From assembly GCF_020193655.1 (NCBI RefSeq), contig NZ_JADYVE010000001.1, positions 744,001 through 808,000 of the forward strand: DNA of 64,000 bases. Reading direction: 5' to 3'. The notes under the pieces are model-generated. The model was not told where the DNA came from. It worked only from the letters and a program-made list of their open reading frames with translations, and ran no database searches. This document shows, in pieces, positions 41,110 through 49,534 of the stretch (positions within the stretch are counted from its first letter, which is position 1; the number at the start of each line of letters is the position of its first letter). Made by a program: the position numbers and the translations under genes. Source of the DNA: Ensifer sp. IC3342 (GTDB taxonomy: Bacteria; Pseudomonadota; Alphaproteobacteria; Rhizobiales; Rhizobiaceae).

Positions 41110-41499
41110 ATGACACGGAAAGCCCACATCTTGCTAGTTGACGACAACCCAGCGGAAAACCTGATCCTCAGCGCACTGATCAGGAAAGTGGACAGCATCG
41201 ACATAGAACTGCACTATTGCCGGACCATGGACAGCGCGATCGCGTTTCTTCTTTCCGGCAAACCCGTCTCGATGATTCTGCTGGACAATCTCGTGCATCC
41301 TCGCGGTGATTTTCGCGAGACCGTTCCCGCACTGAGGCATCAAGGCTTCATTGGCCCGATCGGTGTCATATCGTCGTCGCCGGGCGACCCCTATTTCCAG
41401 AGCCTGGAGGAATACGGTGCCGATTTTCGCATCGAAAAATCGGAAATCGATCCGACGGCGATCGAATTCATTCTAAGGGAATATTTGCCGGAGGAGTAA
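41110..41499 (+). CDS. Single-domain response-regulator receiver protein
   Basis: The 129-residue protein MTRKAHILLVDDNPAENLIL has the acidic pair (DD), a phospho-Asp candidate in ILLDNLVHP, the Ser/Thr switch position in GVISSSPGD and a Lys in FRIEKSE. There is no output domain, as in CheY- or DivK-like proteins. It differs from usual CheY in the D-N-L-V context. It probably works with a kinase encoded elsewhere; co-transcription with the LuxR-type gene is possible. Confidence 0.7.
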   Translation: MTRKAHILLVDDNPAENLILSALIRKVDSIDIELHYCRTMDSAIAFLLSGKPVSMILLDNLVHPRGDFRETVPALRHQGFIGPIGVISSSPGDPYFQSLEEYGADFRIEKSEIDPTAIEFILREYLPEE

Positions 41500-41539
41500 G
41501 GGCGGCCGGTACAGTACGGCCGCCGTGAGGGGCGGGAAA

Positions 41540-42004
41540 TCAAGCCGCCGAAGTGCGCACCTGTGCCGTTTCGTCGAGGCCCAGAAGGAAGTTGATCTGT
41601 GGCCGGGCCTTGACCAGGTCGTCGATCGAATAGCCCTGAAGCACTTCGAAGAAGGCATTCAACGCCTTGCGCAGCGCCGCGTTGAGGCCGCAGCTGTCCA
41701 CCAGCGGGCAGTCGATCTCACCAGCTTCGAAGCATTCCGCCATGGCAAAGCTGTCTTCGGTAACCTTCACGACGTCGAAGAGGCTGATTTCCGACGCCGG
41801 CTTTGGCAGTCGTACGCCGCCATTGCGACCGCGGACGGTTTCCACCAGGCCCGCCTTGGTCAGCGGCTGCAAAATCTTGAACAGGAACAACTCGGAGACG
41901 CCATAGGCCTTGGCGATCTCAGGGATGCGGCTGAGCTTCTCGCCGTTCGCTGCACAGTACATCAGCATGCGAACCGCGTAGTTCGTTTGCTTCGTCAGAC
42001 GCAT
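41540..42004 (-). CDS. rirA: Rhizobial iron regulator RirA
   Basis: The 154-residue Rrf2-family regulator represses iron-uptake genes when iron is plentiful. It has the winged helix (MRLTKQTNYAVRMLMYCAAN to GLVETVRGRNGGVRL) and the cluster Cys91, Cys99 and Cys105 (ECFEAGEIDCPLVDSCG), which hold an iron-sulphur cluster in this family. The C-terminus DLVKARPQINFLLGLDET is typical of RirA. CGGAG precedes ATG. It is divergent to a ferric-iron binding protein gene, and an ICE-like palindrome covers its -35. Confidence 0.9.
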   Translation of the reverse strand: MRLTKQTNYAVRMLMYCAANGEKLSRIPEIAKAYGVSELFLFKILQPLTKAGLVETVRGRNGGVRLPKPASEISLFDVVKVTEDSFAMAECFEAGEIDCPLVDSCGLNAALRKALNAFFEVLQGYSIDDLVKARPQINFLLGLDETAQVRTSAA

Positions 42005-42039
42005 AATTCACTCCGGAATCGAGAAATTCATCTTTTCAT

Positions 42040-42075
42040 CATATAGGACGGATCGCAGTTTGGAACAATTCCAAA
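42040..42075 (-). promoter_or_regulatory. rirA promoter with Irr-type ICE palindrome
   Basis: On the minus strand TTGTTC (42068-42063) and TATATG (42045-42040) are 17 bases apart. TTTGGAA-CAA-TTCCAAA (42059-42075) is a perfect palindrome with the 7-3-7 geometry of the ICE box bound by Irr in rhizobia (consensus TTTAGAA-N3-TTCTAAA) and overlaps the -35. Confidence 0.7.
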
Positions 42076-42183
42076 AAACGGCAAAAAATCACTTCTGATT
42101 GACGGCGACCTTTTCGCTGTTGACTGTCCGTGCGCGCGGCGTCAAAAGATGACCGATTTTGTTAAGTTACACGCAAAACGAAA

Positions 42184-43242
42184 ATGGAGGGCACCATGCG
42201 CATGTCAACGACGTCGATGATCGGGGCACTGTCGATAACCGCGACGCTGTTTGCTTCGGCGGCACCGGTTCGGGCGGATGGCGAGGTCAACATCTATTCC
42301 TATCGCCAGCCGGATCTGATCCAGCCTCTGCTGGATGCCTTCACCAAGGAGACCGGTATCACCACGAACGTGCTCTTCCTTGACAAGGGTCTCGTCGAGC
42401 GCATTCAGGCGGAAGGCGCAAACTCCCCTGCCGACGTCATTCTCACCGTCGATATCAGCCGCCTCACCGAAGCGAAGGACGCCGGCGTCACGCAGCCGGT
42501 CGCCAACGAGACGATCAGCAAGGATATTCCGGCGCATTTCCGCGATCCTGACGGCAACTGGTTCGGCCTGACCACGCGCGGTCGCGTCGTCTACGCCTCG
42601 AAGGAGCGCGTGGCCGAGAACGACATCACCTATGAAGAGCTCGCCGATCCGAAGTGGAAGGGCAAGATCTGCACACGCGACGGCCAGCACTCCTACAATA
42701 TCGGTCTGTTCGCCTCGATGGTTGCCCATCATGGCGAAGCCGAAACGGAGAAGTGGCTGACTGGTCTCAGGAACAACCTCGCCAAGAAGCCCGACGGCGG
42801 CGACCGTGACCAGGCGAAGGCCATTCTTGCCGGCGAATGCGACCTCGCCCTCGGCAACACCTATTACGTCGGCCTCATGATGACCAACGAAAGGGAGCCC
42901 GAGCAGAAGGAATGGGCGGCGGCCATCAAGGTCCTGTTCCCGAACAGCAAGGACCGCGGCACCCACGTCAACATCTCCGGCATGGCGCTCGCAAAGAACG
43001 CGCCGAACAAGGACAACGCCATCAAGCTGATGGAGTTCTTGTCCGCAGGTGAAGCGCAGAAGATCTACGCCGAGCAGGTCTTCGAATACCCGGTTCTTCC
43101 GGGCGCCGAGCCTTCCGAAATCGTCAAGTCCTTCGGCACGATCAAGCCGGATACGCTGCCGCTTGCCGACATCGCGGCCAACCGCAAGAAAGCATCGGAA
43201 CTGGTCGACAAGGTCGGTTATAACGACGGTCCGCAGGATTGA
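42184..43242 (+). CDS. Ferric-iron ABC transporter periplasmic binding protein (FbpA/AfuA-like)
   Basis: The 352-residue protein has a signal peptide (ALSITATLFASAAPVRA) and the FbpA-type start 'GEVNIYSYRQPDLIQPLLDAFTKETGI'. Family blocks include 'LTTRGRVVYASKERV' with Arg/Tyr ligands, 'GECDLALGNTYYVGLMMTN' with the Tyr-Tyr pair that binds Fe3+, and 'GTHVNISGMALAKNAPNKDNA'. Start choice: ATG at 42184 (GGAGGGCACC follows it and precedes MRMSTTS at 42196), so ATG at 42196 may be the real start. It is divergent to rirA. No permease or ATPase is adjacent; a matching permease lies at 53173. Confidence 0.85.
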   Translation: MEGTMRMSTTSMIGALSITATLFASAAPVRADGEVNIYSYRQPDLIQPLLDAFTKETGITTNVLFLDKGLVERIQAEGANSPADVILTVDISRLTEAKDAGVTQPVANETISKDIPAHFRDPDGNWFGLTTRGRVVYASKERVAENDITYEELADPKWKGKICTRDGQHSYNIGLFASMVAHHGEAETEKWLTGLRNNLAKKPDGGDRDQAKAILAGECDLALGNTYYVGLMMTNEREPEQKEWAAAIKVLFPNSKDRGTHVNISGMALAKNAPNKDNAIKLMEFLSAGEAQKIYAEQVFEYPVLPGAEPSEIVKSFGTIKPDTLPLADIAANRKKASELVDKVGYNDGPQD

Positions 43243-43252
43243 GCGGAGCAAC

Positions 43253-43300
43253 CTACTGCGCCGCGCGTCCTACCGGACGCGCAAGGAATCATACAGTGAC
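43253..43300. repeat. Palindromic intergenic repeat
   Basis: CTACTGCGCCGCGCGTCCTA, then CCGGACGCGCAAGGAATCAT and CAGTGACGG. It lies between the iron-binding protein gene and its terminator. Confidence 0.6.
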
Positions 43301-43309
43301 GGTGAAAAC

Positions 43310-43340
43310 AGCGGGCCCGAAAGCCCGCTGTTTTTGTTTG
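43310..43340 (+). terminator. Rho-independent terminator after the iron-binding protein gene
   Basis: AGCGGGC and GCCCGCT make a seven-base-pair stem around a six-base loop, followed by GTTTTTGTTT. It is convergent to the M48 protease gene. Confidence 0.85.
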
Positions 43341-43345
43341 CACGA

Positions 43346-44407
43346 CTATCGCGGCTGCGCCCGCAGTTCGGCTGCGTTATCCAGGATCGCCTTACGCCGC
43401 TCGGGCGTGCCGGGATGCGTCGAGAATATGCTGGTCTCGGAGTGATCCTCGAGCTTCGTCTCGATAAGTTGGAAGAAGCGCGCAATCGCCGTCGGATCGC
43501 GGCCGGCCTTCAACATCAGCTCAACCGAATGCCGGTCGGCTTCTGCCTCTGCGGAGCGCGAGTAGGAAAGCGACAAGAGGCCGCCGCCCTGGACGAGCAC
43601 GTCCTCGGCACCGGAGCCGATGTCGCCGGCGATCAGCATGATGAGCGCGGCAACGCCGGCGGCTCGATAGATCTGCCGGAGACTGTGCTTCAGCTCGACA
43701 TGTCCTATTTCATGGGCGAGCACGCCCACGATCATCTCCATATCGTTGCCGGCCAGTTCGACCAGTTCATCGGTCAGGATCAGGGTGCCATCCGGCAATG
43801 CAAAGGCGTTGGGACCGATCGCGCCGCCCTTGCGGAAGTTGAGCGTGTAGTATTCTTCCCCTTCGGCGGAGAGCGTCGCGATGGCCCGGAAGCCCTCGAG
43901 AATCCTACTGCGCCGTCCCTCGTCAAGCTCGGAGTCGCCGAGCACCGTCCGATCCAGGGCTTCGAGGGTGCTCGCCGACATGACCCGCGGGACGACGGGT
44001 GGTGTCACAGCAACGGCGACTTCGACGAGGGCGGGCAAGGCGAAGCGATAGATCAACGCGCCCAGGAGGATGGCAGCCGCGACAAAGGCGATGAGGCGCG
44101 GATGAAAGCGCTCCATCCGGTGGATGATCCCTTCCCTGCCTCGGCCCTTTCGCGCCAGGAACCGGTCGATCGCGTCGTTGTCGCTTGTCTCGAAAAGCGA
44201 TCCGTCGGGGAAGCTGATCCGACGCGGGACAGCGCCGACCCGCGGCGAAATCTCAACGGCCGAGAGCTTGCCGCTGCTGAGTTCAGCGCCTGCACCGTCG
44301 TGTACCGTCAGGCGCTCTCCAGCCTCGGCGAGGCGCGAACGCACCGAGCGGCTCGAACCGGCCGGATGCCACTCGCCACGCGCAATTGCCGGATTGTCAG
44401 AAGCCAA
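43346..44407 (-). CDS. M48-family membrane metalloprotease
   Basis: The 353-residue protein has a soluble N-terminal domain (1-95), a transmembrane helix (LIAFVAAAILLGALIYRFAL) and a protease domain. The zinc motif is LAHEIGHVELKH (HEXXH) with the third ligand Glu in SRSAEAEADRHSVELM. The end FSTHPGTPERRKAILD is a usual Zn-peptidase tail. M48 proteins with an N-terminal DUF7092-like domain are common in rhizobia and act on envelope proteins. It overlaps the DUF898 gene by 11 bases, so the two are coupled. Confidence 0.82.
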   Translation of the reverse strand: MASDNPAIARGEWHPAGSSRSVRSRLAEAGERLTVHDGAGAELSSGKLSAVEISPRVGAVPRRISFPDGSLFETSDNDAIDRFLARKGRGREGIIHRMERFHPRLIAFVAAAILLGALIYRFALPALVEVAVAVTPPVVPRVMSASTLEALDRTVLGDSELDEGRRSRILEGFRAIATLSAEGEEYYTLNFRKGGAIGPNAFALPDGTLILTDELVELAGNDMEMIVGVLAHEIGHVELKHSLRQIYRAAGVAALIMLIAGDIGSGAEDVLVQGGGLLSLSYSRSAEAEADRHSVELMLKAGRDPTAIARFFQLIETKLEDHSETSIFSTHPGTPERRKAILDNAAELRAQPR

Positions 44408-45521
44408 AATCGAAGCCTTCTATGTCCATGAACTCCGCCCCGACCGCAGACCCCTCCTGCTCGATCGCCGAGAAGATCTCCCCGACTTCGCCCTCGAAAC
44501 GGACCGCCGTGTGCTCATTGACGTAGGTCGCCATGCGAACGGCAGCCCATGGCCGCATCAACCCGAGGGTGACCAGCGTGACGACGAAGTTCGACACCGC
44601 AATCCAAGTATAACGGAACCGCGAGAGATCGCTCATTAAACGATGCTTGCCGTCGAAGGTCGTGGCGGACCAGGCAACATTGCGCACCCCGGCACGGTAG
44701 AAGAGCGCCGAGGTCCCGAAGATGGCGAGCATCAAAACATAGCTGAGCACCGTCAGCCCCCCAATCGAGGCCTGAAGCTCGTCCGAAATCGCCTCGGGGT
44801 CGTCGATCAACGGCGCCATTGCGGTAATGTTGATGGCGACGATGACGCCGATGATCAACAATCCCAGGAGTATCATCGCCGCCGATGACAGCCAAGTCTT
44901 GTACATCGCACCTAGCGATGGATCGGTTGCGAAAGCCTTTCGCCCGTAGCGGAGGTTGTTGCCGATGTAGCGATAGGACCAGCGACTGGCCAGCGGCGCA
45001 AGGATGCCGAGCGTCAGCGCAGCAAGCACCGGGCCGACGATGAATGCCACGAACGCCCCACCGGTCCGCCCGACAAAGTCGAAGCGCACGTTGCGGTAGC
45101 TCGTGACCCGGGCGCTGAAACGCAAGCCCCGGGTGAGGAGCCATGGCACAAAGAGGAAGAACAGCAAACCGAGCACGCCGCCGGCGAGCGGCATGACGGT
45201 CAGCACGACGTTGTAGAAGATCAGATAGGCGAACACGATCAAGCGACCGATGAGGATCTGGCCGCCCTTGGCGTGATACTCGAAGCCGCGGCCGAGCAGG
45301 ACGGTGTTGCCGTAGAAGTAGCGGTTGCGGCGAACCTTCGCCCAGGCCGAATAAATGCCGAGCGTGACGATCGTCAGCAGGATGTTGACGATCCAGATCC
45401 CGAAATATTCGCTGGCGCTGCCGGCAAAGGACAAGCGCTTAAAATCGCCTGCGGGCGAGCGCCCGAAATTGTTACGACGATCAAGATACGCCGGCATCGT
45501 TGGTGGCTCGCTCACAGCCAT
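44397..45521 (-). CDS. DUF898 (YjgN-like) membrane protein
   Basis: The 374-residue protein has about seven membrane helices and the family's repeated motif: 'RLSFAGSASEYFGIWIVNILLTIVTLGIYSAWAKVRRNRYFYGNT' near the start, and a related 'GKHRLMSDLSRFRYTWIAVSNFVVTLVTLGLMRPWAAVRMATYVNEHT' near the end. The 'GIYSAWAKVRRNRY' block is a DUF898 hallmark. The function is unknown. It is the first gene of a pair with the M48 protease, which may use it as partner or substrate. Confidence 0.82.
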   Translation of the reverse strand: MAVSEPPTMPAYLDRRNNFGRSPAGDFKRLSFAGSASEYFGIWIVNILLTIVTLGIYSAWAKVRRNRYFYGNTVLLGRGFEYHAKGGQILIGRLIVFAYLIFYNVVLTVMPLAGGVLGLLFFLFVPWLLTRGLRFSARVTSYRNVRFDFVGRTGGAFVAFIVGPVLAALTLGILAPLASRWSYRYIGNNLRYGRKAFATDPSLGAMYKTWLSSAAMILLGLLIIGVIVAINITAMAPLIDDPEAISDELQASIGGLTVLSYVLMLAIFGTSALFYRAGVRNVAWSATTFDGKHRLMSDLSRFRYTWIAVSNFVVTLVTLGLMRPWAAVRMATYVNEHTAVRFEGEVGEIFSAIEQEGSAVGAEFMDIEGFDFGF

Positions 45522-45699
45522 GACCTTCCCCCTCGCTTCAGGTTCGAAACGCTGGGCAAAGATGCTGCCTAGCGCGACCGAAATGCATCGATGCGGAAAC
45601 GGCTCACCATCCCCCGATAGTTTCCGAGCCGCGAATCTCCGACCAATGCGGTGACGTCCGGCAAGTTAGTTGTACCGCTACACCCGATGCAACAAAAAA

Positions 45700-45719
45700 G
45701 GGCCTCCCGAAGGAGGCCC
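45700..45719 (-). terminator. mmsA terminator
   Basis: GGGCCTCC and GGAGGCCC are a perfect eight-base-pair stem with a CGAA tetraloop; on the minus strand a TTTTTT run follows. It lies 24 bases after the mmsA stop. Confidence 0.88.
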
Positions 45720-45742
45720 AGACGGGAGGACCGTTACGTTCC

Positions 45743-47239
45743 TCACTTCATCGTCGGGATGGAAAACTCGGCGCCATCCTTGATGCCGGACGGCCAACGG
45801 GAGGTGATGGTCTTCGTCTTGGTCCAGAACTTGAACGAGTCCGTCCCATGCTGGTTGAGATCGCCGAAGGAAGAGGACTTCCAGCCACCGAAGGAGTGGT
45901 AGGCGAGCGGAACCGGGATCGGCACATTGACGCCAACCATGCCGATGTTGATGCGGGAGGCGAAGTCGCGCGCCGCATCGCCGTCGCGGGTGTAGATCGC
46001 GACGCCGTTGCCATATTCGTGCTTCATCGGCAGGGACAGCGCTTCCTCGTAGTTTTTCGCACGCACGACCGAGAGAACCGGCCCGAAAATCTCCGTCTTA
46101 TAGATGTCCATGTCCGGGGTCACGTGGTCGAACAGGCAGCCGCCGATGAAATGGCCGTTTTCATAGCCCTGTAGTTTGAAGTCGCGGCCATCGACGACGA
46201 GCTCCGCGCCCTGCTCGATGCCGCTGTCGATCAGGCTCCTGATGCGCTGCTCGGCTTCCTTGGTGACGACCGGGCCCATATCGGCCTTCTCGTCGGTATA
46301 GGGACCGATGCGCAGGCTCTCGACCATCGGCACCAGCTTATCGATCAGCCGGTTTGCGGTTTCCTCGCCTACCGGGACGGCAACCGAAATCGCCATGCAG
46401 CGCTCGCCGGCGGAGCCGTAGCCGGCACCGATCAGCGCATTGGCGGCCTGGTCGAGATCGGCATCCGGCATGATGACCATGTGGTTTTTGGCGCCGCCGA
46501 AGCACTGGGCGCGCTTACCGTTCATCGCCGCGGTGCCGTAGACATAGCGGGCGATCGGCGTCGAACCGACGAAGGAAACGGCAGAAATATCCGGGTGCGT
46601 CAGAATAGCGTCGACCGCGCCCTTGTCGCCATTGACCACGTTGAGCACACCGGCAGGCAGACCGGCCTCCATCATCAGTTCGGCGAGCCGGATCGGCACA
46701 GACGGGTCACGTTCCGACGGCTTCAGGATGAAGGCGTTGCCGCAGGCGATCGCCGGGGCAAACATCCACATCGGGATCATGGCCGGGAAGTTGAACGGGG
46801 TAATGCCGGCACCGATGCCGACGGCCTGGCGGATCGAGTACATGTCGATGCCCGGGCCGGCGCCCTCGGTGAACTCGCTCTTCTGGAGGTGGGGTACGCC
46901 GATGACGAATTCGCAAACCTCAAGCCCACGAACAATGTCGCCCTTGGCATCTTCGATCGTCTTGCCATGCTCGCGGGAGAGCGTCTCGGCCAGCTCGGTC
47001 ATGTTCTCGTTGAGGAGCTGGACGAACTTCATGAAAACGCGAGCCCGGCGCTGCGGATTGGTGGCAGCCCACTTCGGCTGTGCCACCTTCGCGCTTTCGA
47101 CCGCTGCGGCGAGCTCCGCGTCGCTTGCAAGCGCCACGGTCCCCTGAACTTCACCGGTCGCAGGGTTGAAGATGTTGCTGGTGCGGCCGCTTTTGCCGGC
47201 AACGCGCTCACCGTTGATGAAATGTCCGATTTCGTACAT
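45743..47239 (-). CDS. mmsA: Methylmalonate-semialdehyde dehydrogenase (acylating)
   Basis: The 498-residue NAD-dependent enzyme converts methylmalonate semialdehyde (valine) or malonate semialdehyde (inositol, beta-alanine) with CoA to propionyl- or acetyl-CoA. The start MYEIGHFINGERVAGKSGRT, the 'ITPFNFPAMIPMWMFAPAIACGNAFILKPSERDPS' block and the catalytic Cys in GSAGERCMAIS are typical. ATG at 47239 has AGGAGGAGC upstream. It is divergent to a LysR-type regulator that probably controls it. Rhizobial IolA belongs to the same family; I cannot separate the two by sequence. Confidence 0.88.
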   Translation of the reverse strand: MYEIGHFINGERVAGKSGRTSNIFNPATGEVQGTVALASDAELAAAVESAKVAQPKWAATNPQRRARVFMKFVQLLNENMTELAETLSREHGKTIEDAKGDIVRGLEVCEFVIGVPHLQKSEFTEGAGPGIDMYSIRQAVGIGAGITPFNFPAMIPMWMFAPAIACGNAFILKPSERDPSVPIRLAELMMEAGLPAGVLNVVNGDKGAVDAILTHPDISAVSFVGSTPIARYVYGTAAMNGKRAQCFGGAKNHMVIMPDADLDQAANALIGAGYGSAGERCMAISVAVPVGEETANRLIDKLVPMVESLRIGPYTDEKADMGPVVTKEAEQRIRSLIDSGIEQGAELVVDGRDFKLQGYENGHFIGGCLFDHVTPDMDIYKTEIFGPVLSVVRAKNYEEALSLPMKHEYGNGVAIYTRDGDAARDFASRINIGMVGVNVPIPVPLAYHSFGGWKSSSFGDLNQHGTDSFKFWTKTKTITSRWPSGIKDGAEFSIPTMK

Positions 47240-47353
47240 TGGATGCTCCTCCTGACCTTGATTGTGCCTCCATGATCGCACTACGATTTCAACAATTCAA
47301 TTTCCGATATTCAGGAACCGTTGTGCAAAAATTAAAGCCCATGGAGCTGCAGC

Positions 47354-48235
47354 ATGGACTGGGACGATGTCAGAGTGTTTCTCGCGGTGGCGCGAACGGG
47401 GCAAATTCTCGCCGCCTCGAAGAGGCTCGGCATCAATCACGCCACCCTCAGCCGCCGGGTCACGGCGCTTGAGGAAACACTGAAAACGAGGCTTCTCGTC
47501 CGGCGTCCGAACGGCTGCGAGTTGACCGCCGAGGGAGAAGTCTTCCTTGCCGCCGCCGAACGCATGGAAACCGAAATGCTCGCGGCGCAATCGCAGATCG
47601 GCCGGATCGACACGGCGATCGCCGGCACGGTGCGGATCGGCGCACCGGACGGCTTCGGCGTCTCCTTCCTGGCGCCGCGCCTCGGGCGGCTTACGGCGCG
47701 CCATCCGGAACTCAAGCTGCAACTCGTTCCGGTTCCGCGTTCCTTCTCACTGTCACAGCGCGAAGCGGATATCGCGATCACCATCGAGCGCCCGGAACAG
47801 GGACGTCTCGTTTCGTCCAAGCTAACCGATTATACACTGGGGCTTTACGCATCGGCAGATTATCTTGCCCACTATGGCACGCCTCGAACGATCGACGATC
47901 TCAAGGACCATCGCCGGATCGGCTACGTCGAGGACCTGATCTTCACGCCCTCGCTCAATTTTTCCGCCGAAATCATGCGTAGCTGGGATGCTTCCTTCGA
48001 GATTTCCAGCGCCACGGGACAGACGGAAGCCGTCCGCTCAAGCGCCGGGATCGGCATTCTACACAACTACATTGCCCGCCAGGTTCCCGAGCTCAAACGC
48101 ATCCTGCCGGATACGACCATCCGGCGCGCCTATTGGACGACTTATCACGAGAGCGCGCGCGATCTGGTGCGCGTGCGCACCGTCGTTTCCTTTCTGCAGG
48201 AACTGGTGGCGGCGGAGCATCAGATCTTCGTGTGA
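47354..48235 (+). CDS. LysR-type transcription regulator
   Basis: The 293-residue protein has the N-terminal winged helix (MDWDDVRVFLAVARTGQILA, then ASKRLGINHATLSRRVTALEETLKTRLLVRRPNGCELT) and a periplasmic-binding-like effector domain. It is divergent to mmsA with a 114-base gap that should hold the shared operator. I saw no decisive T-N11-A site. Likely ligand: an intermediate of valine or inositol breakdown, by context only. Confidence 0.85.
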   Translation: MDWDDVRVFLAVARTGQILAASKRLGINHATLSRRVTALEETLKTRLLVRRPNGCELTAEGEVFLAAAERMETEMLAAQSQIGRIDTAIAGTVRIGAPDGFGVSFLAPRLGRLTARHPELKLQLVPVPRSFSLSQREADIAITIERPEQGRLVSSKLTDYTLGLYASADYLAHYGTPRTIDDLKDHRRIGYVEDLIFTPSLNFSAEIMRSWDASFEISSATGQTEAVRSSAGIGILHNYIARQVPELKRILPDTTIRRAYWTTYHESARDLVRVRTVVSFLQELVAAEHQIFV

Positions 48236-48359
48236 GTGTGTGGGGGGAAGGGATCGTAAGATAAAAAACCGCCGGGCCGGAAAACCAAATGGGATCGGTA
48301 CCGCCTGGTCATGTGACTGCCGCTTTCACCAGCGCGCCTCGAAACGAGGTAAAGAGGTC

Positions 48360-48632
48360 TCAGCGAGCACGGTCCTGGTGCGATATTTCGCCATCAGACG
48401 GCGTGGCTAAAGAGCGCCCCTCGTTTAAATCCAGCTCGAAGAATCGATTTTTCGTCAATCCGTATGCCCAACCAGCCCAGACAAAAAGCATGGACACGAC
48501 AAGCCATTCGGGTGGCTCAAACAAATAGGCAAAAAGCGCTAAACCCGAACCGACGACAGTGGTAAACGCGATCCCTGGCCCCCAAAGAGCGAAGACGCGC
48601 TCATTCTGTGTTTCGTCGGCCACGTCATTCAA
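48360..48632 (-). CDS. Small membrane protein, function unknown
   Basis: About 90 residues with two hydrophobic helices (GIAFTTVVGSGLALFAYLF and WLVVSMLFVWAGWAYGLT) and a polar C-terminus. The frame opens at TTG 48653; TTG at 48632 has GGAG some six bases upstream and is preferred. The start is uncertain since all candidates are non-ATG. It lies between the LysR gene and tRNA-His. Confidence 0.45.
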   Translation of the reverse strand: MNDVADETQNERVFALWGPGIAFTTVVGSGLALFAYLFEPPEWLVVSMLFVWAGWAYGLTKNRFFELDLNEGRSLATPSDGEISHQDRAR

Positions 48633-48704
48633 CAAATTCTCCGTGCACCGCAATCACAACGGGCAGGTTCGCACGAAGGCTACAATCGAATTATTGAAAA
48701 GAAA

Positions 48705-48781
48705 TGGTACGGTTGGGTGGTCTCGAACCACCGACCTCAGGTGCCACAAACCTGCGCTCTAACCAACTGAGCTACAACCGC
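48705..48781 (-). tRNA. tRNA-His (GTG)
   Basis: The minus strand folds as a full tRNA: acceptor GCGGTTG with CAACCGT, D-arm GCTCAGTTGGTTAGAGC, anticodon stem CAGGT/ACCTG with loop TTGTGGC (anticodon GTG), T-arm GGTGGTTCGAGACCACC, and an encoded CCA. The discriminator base is A and the base before G1 is T, so no G-1 is encoded, as is known for tRNA-His of alphaproteobacteria. Confidence 0.95.
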
Positions 48782-48868
48782 ACTCGGGATGCGACATGTG
48801 TCGCTTGGCGGCTCACATACGGGCACTGCCGCTGATTTGCAAGCCTTAACTTGTGATTATCCTGCAAA

Positions 48869-48898
48869 AAGACCGGATGGCAAGCCACCCGGTCTTTC
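48869..48898 (-). terminator. Phasin gene terminator
   Basis: AAAGACCGG and CCGGTCTTT form a nine-base-pair stem; the minus strand continues into TTTTTGC. It is the first strong terminator downstream of the phasin gene, beyond a repeat copy. Confidence 0.7.
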
Positions 48899-48920
48899 TG
48901 ATGATGTGAGGCGCTGTGAG

Positions 48921-48980
48921 CTACAGTGCCGCGCGTCCTTTGAGACGCGCAATGGTCGCTGTAGCACTTCAAGTCGCTGC
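48921..48980. repeat. Palindromic intergenic repeat
   Basis: CTACAGTGCCGCGCGTCCTT, turn, GAGACGCGCAATGGTCGCTG and TAGCACTTCAAGTCGCTGC: a nearly full copy in the phasin 3' region. Confidence 0.68.
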
Positions 48981-49029
48981 CCGATTTTGCCCCCAATCGA
49001 TTCCGATTGAGGAATCTTGCAGTAGCCGA

Positions 49030-49479
49030 TCAGGCCCTCTTGAAGTTCGACATTGCCTTTTCGGCGGCGTCCTTGCCCGGCTTGGCAACGTTTTCGGCGA
49101 CCTTCTTCGTCGCTTCCTGCATGGTCTTCGCCTGCTCGACGGCAAGCTCGGCCTGCTTGCGGATGAAAGTGGTCTGGAGTTCGACTAGTTCCGAAAGCGA
49201 CTTCACGCCGAGCAGCGATTCCATGTGCGAAAGGGAATTCTCGGCATTGGTGCGGAGCGCATCGATGGCCTTGAGACCGAGTTCGACAGTGCCGGTCTGA
49301 GCGTTTTCAAGCGTCGCTTCCACGGTCTTCGTCGCTTCTTCGGCAGCGGTCTTCATCTTGGCATAAGCTTCCTTCGACTGCGCGGCGCCCTTTTCGGCGA
49401 ACTCGCGGAGGCTGTCGGCAACCTTGGCCGGATCGAAGGAGGAAAGGGAAAATGCATCGTCGGTCTTCTTGGTAGCCAT
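49030..49479 (-). CDS. phaP: Phasin (PHB granule-associated protein)
   Basis: The 149-residue protein is almost all amphipathic helix: 'DPAKVADSLREFAEKGAAQSKEAYAKMKTAAEEATKTVEATLENAQTG' and 'VELQTTFIRKQAELAVEQAKTMQEATKKVAENV' are phasin-family blocks. Phasins coat polyhydroxybutyrate granules in the cytoplasm. AAGGAGCG precedes ATG. A -35/-10 pair and two tandem TTGTGCAT palindromes upstream suggest control by the PHB-sensing repressor PhaR (AniA). Confidence 0.88.
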   Translation of the reverse strand: MATKKTDDAFSLSSFDPAKVADSLREFAEKGAAQSKEAYAKMKTAAEEATKTVEATLENAQTGTVELGLKAIDALRTNAENSLSHMESLLGVKSLSELVELQTTFIRKQAELAVEQAKTMQEATKKVAENVAKPGKDAAEKAMSNFKRA

Positions 49480-49534
49480 GGTAAGCGCTCCTTGGTGTGG
49501 CCCTCTTCAGAGGCGCCAGTTGATCGATGCCCAT

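Noticed and set aside
42120-42145. TTGAC...GTCAA inverted repeat between rirA and the iron-binding protein gene, considered as a RirA (IRO) box
   Set aside because: The TGA and TCA parts are 18 bases apart, not nine, so it does not fit the TGA-N9-TCA pattern.
42205-43251. Minus-strand 348-codon open frame opposite the iron-binding protein gene
   Set aside because: Antisense shadow. The plus strand has a signal peptide and the FbpA motifs.
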